The notes under the pieces are model-generated. The model had not been told where the DNA came from. It saw nothing but the letters and a program-made list of their open reading frames with translations, and searched no databases. 7,005 nt of DNA from Patescibacteria group bacterium (lineage in GTDB: Bacteria > Patescibacteriota > WWE3 > UBA101185 > UBA10185): positions 1-7,005 of the forward strand of contig JAKLGS010000038.1 in the NCBI GenBank assembly GCA_022710505.1, given 5' to 3'. This document shows positions 6,465-7,005 of this stretch, piece by piece; position 1 is the stretch's first letter; each line of letters starts with the position of its first letter. A program made the position numbers and the translations under genes.

Positions 6465-6971
6465 TTATTTTCCTACAAATATTCCAAAAATCATATTACC
6501 CATTCTTTTTGGTTCGCTTTCCAGTTTTGCTACCTCAACAAGTTCTTTTTCAATCTTTTTAATTTGGTCAAAAGCGACCTCCGGGAACATAACTTCTCTT
6601 CCCTTCATCTTAACAGTTATTTTTACCTTGTCCCCGTCCTCAATAAAACCTTTTGCTCTTTTTACAAATCTTTGTATGTCGCCTTCTCCGGTAGTAGGAC
6701 CAAGTCTAAATTCCTTAACGTCTGTTTTTTTGCTTTTTGCCTTGGCGCTACTTGCTTTTTTTCTTTCTTCGTACAAAAATTTAGAGAACTCTACAATTTT
6801 CGCTACCGGCGGGTTTGCGTTAGGCACTACCAAAACCAAATCCATTTCCTCGCTCCTGGCTTTTTGAATAGCTTCTCCGGTCTTTATCACTCCAAGATTT
6901 TCACCTTTGGATGATATCACCCTTACTTCGTTTGCTTTTATCTGTTCGTTTTTTGTGTACCAGTTTGGTAT
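6465..6971 (-). CDS. infC: Translation initiation factor IF3, predicted AUA start codon
   Basis: IF3 binds the 30S subunit, prevents premature joining of the 50S subunit and checks the initiator tRNA/start-codon pairing. Counting from the ATA at 6971 the protein has 168 residues (E. coli has 180). It shows the N-domain from NEQIKANEVRVIS (8-20) to PNANPPVAKIVEFSKFLYE (50-68), a lysine-rich linker (about 70-83), and the C-domain from DVKEFRLGP (84-92) through GDKVKITVKMKGRE to the MGNMIFGIF end. The first ordinary start codon, GTG at 6920, would delete the conserved NEQIKANEVR segment and has no well-placed Shine-Dalgarno. An in-frame TAA at 6986-6984 limits upstream extension. Between that stop and the conserved segment there is no ATG, GTG or TTG, but ATA lies 8 nt after GGAG. 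A non-canonical start is a known autoregulatory feature of infC (AUU in E. coli). It is the first gene of infC-rpmI-rplT. Confidence 0.92.
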   Translation of the reverse strand: MPNWYTKNEQIKANEVRVISSKGENLGVIKTGEAIQKARSEEMDLVLVVPNANPPVAKIVEFSKFLYEERKKASSAKAKSKKTDVKEFRLGPTTGEGDIQRFVKRAKGFIEDGDKVKITVKMKGREVMFPEVAFDQIKKIEKELVEVAKLESEPKRMGNMIFGIFVGK

Positions 6972-6979
6972 ATGCTTTT

Positions 6980-6985
6980 CTCCTT
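6980..6985 (-). promoter_or_regulatory. Shine-Dalgarno AAGGAG deciding the infC start
   Basis: AAGGAG on the - strand overlaps the in-frame stop TAA at 6986-6984 and ends 8 nt before the ATA at 6971. It is the best Shine-Dalgarno in the window, and no ATG, GTG or TTG lies at a suitable distance from it in the infC frame. This is the main evidence for the AUA start. Confidence 0.7.
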
Positions 6986-7005
6986 AAAACTTATGTAAAT
7001 TACCA

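Noticed and set aside
6384..6914. 176-codon open frame on + opposite infC, and overlapping + frames at 6308-6562 and 6430-6867
   Set aside because: They are Phe/Ser/Leu-rich antisense shadows of the lysine- and glutamate-rich infC and rpmI genes, and none resembles a known protein.

Overview
The window is an AT-rich, tightly packed bacterial stretch with seven genes and almost no spacer DNA. Two + strand genes at the left encode the two subunits of phenylalanyl-tRNA synthetase: pheS, cut by the left edge, and pheT. They are followed by an M16-type zinc peptidase, also on +. From the right edge the - strand carries the classical translation operon infC-rpmI-rplT (initiation factor IF3, ribosomal proteins L35 and L20), followed by a half-size ABC exporter. 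The exporter and the peptidase converge in the middle, with 2 bp between their stop codons. No gap between genes exceeds about 75 bp. I see no RNA genes, insertion sequences, CRISPR arrays or phage genes.

The low G+C, the compactness, the mixture of standard stop codons (TAA, TAG and TGA all end genes) and an unusually short PheT without its tRNA-binding OB-fold domain suggest a small-genome lineage of the Candidate Phyla Radiation (Patescibacteria). TGA ends pheT exactly where the family ends, so the lineages that read UGA as glycine (Gracilibacteria, Absconditabacteria) are unlikely. The phylum assignment is an inference from gene style, not from a marker tree.

Genes inside operons (pheT, rpmI, rplT, infC) have Shine-Dalgarno sequences. 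The two genes that look promoter-proximal (the M16 peptidase and the ABC exporter) have none. Instead each has a -10-like box exactly 8 nt before its ATG, inside a 17-bp module identical at 14 positions, which predicts leaderless mRNAs. The other notable point is infC: conserved IF3 residues extend well upstream of the first ordinary start codon, and the best start is an AUA codon 8 nt after a good Shine-Dalgarno. That fits the known rule that IF3 controls its own synthesis through a non-canonical start codon. I found no clearly new multi-gene system. The strongest leads are the AUA start, the shared leaderless promoter module, the reduced PheT, and a pair of 13-bp repeats 20 bp apart in front of rpmI.
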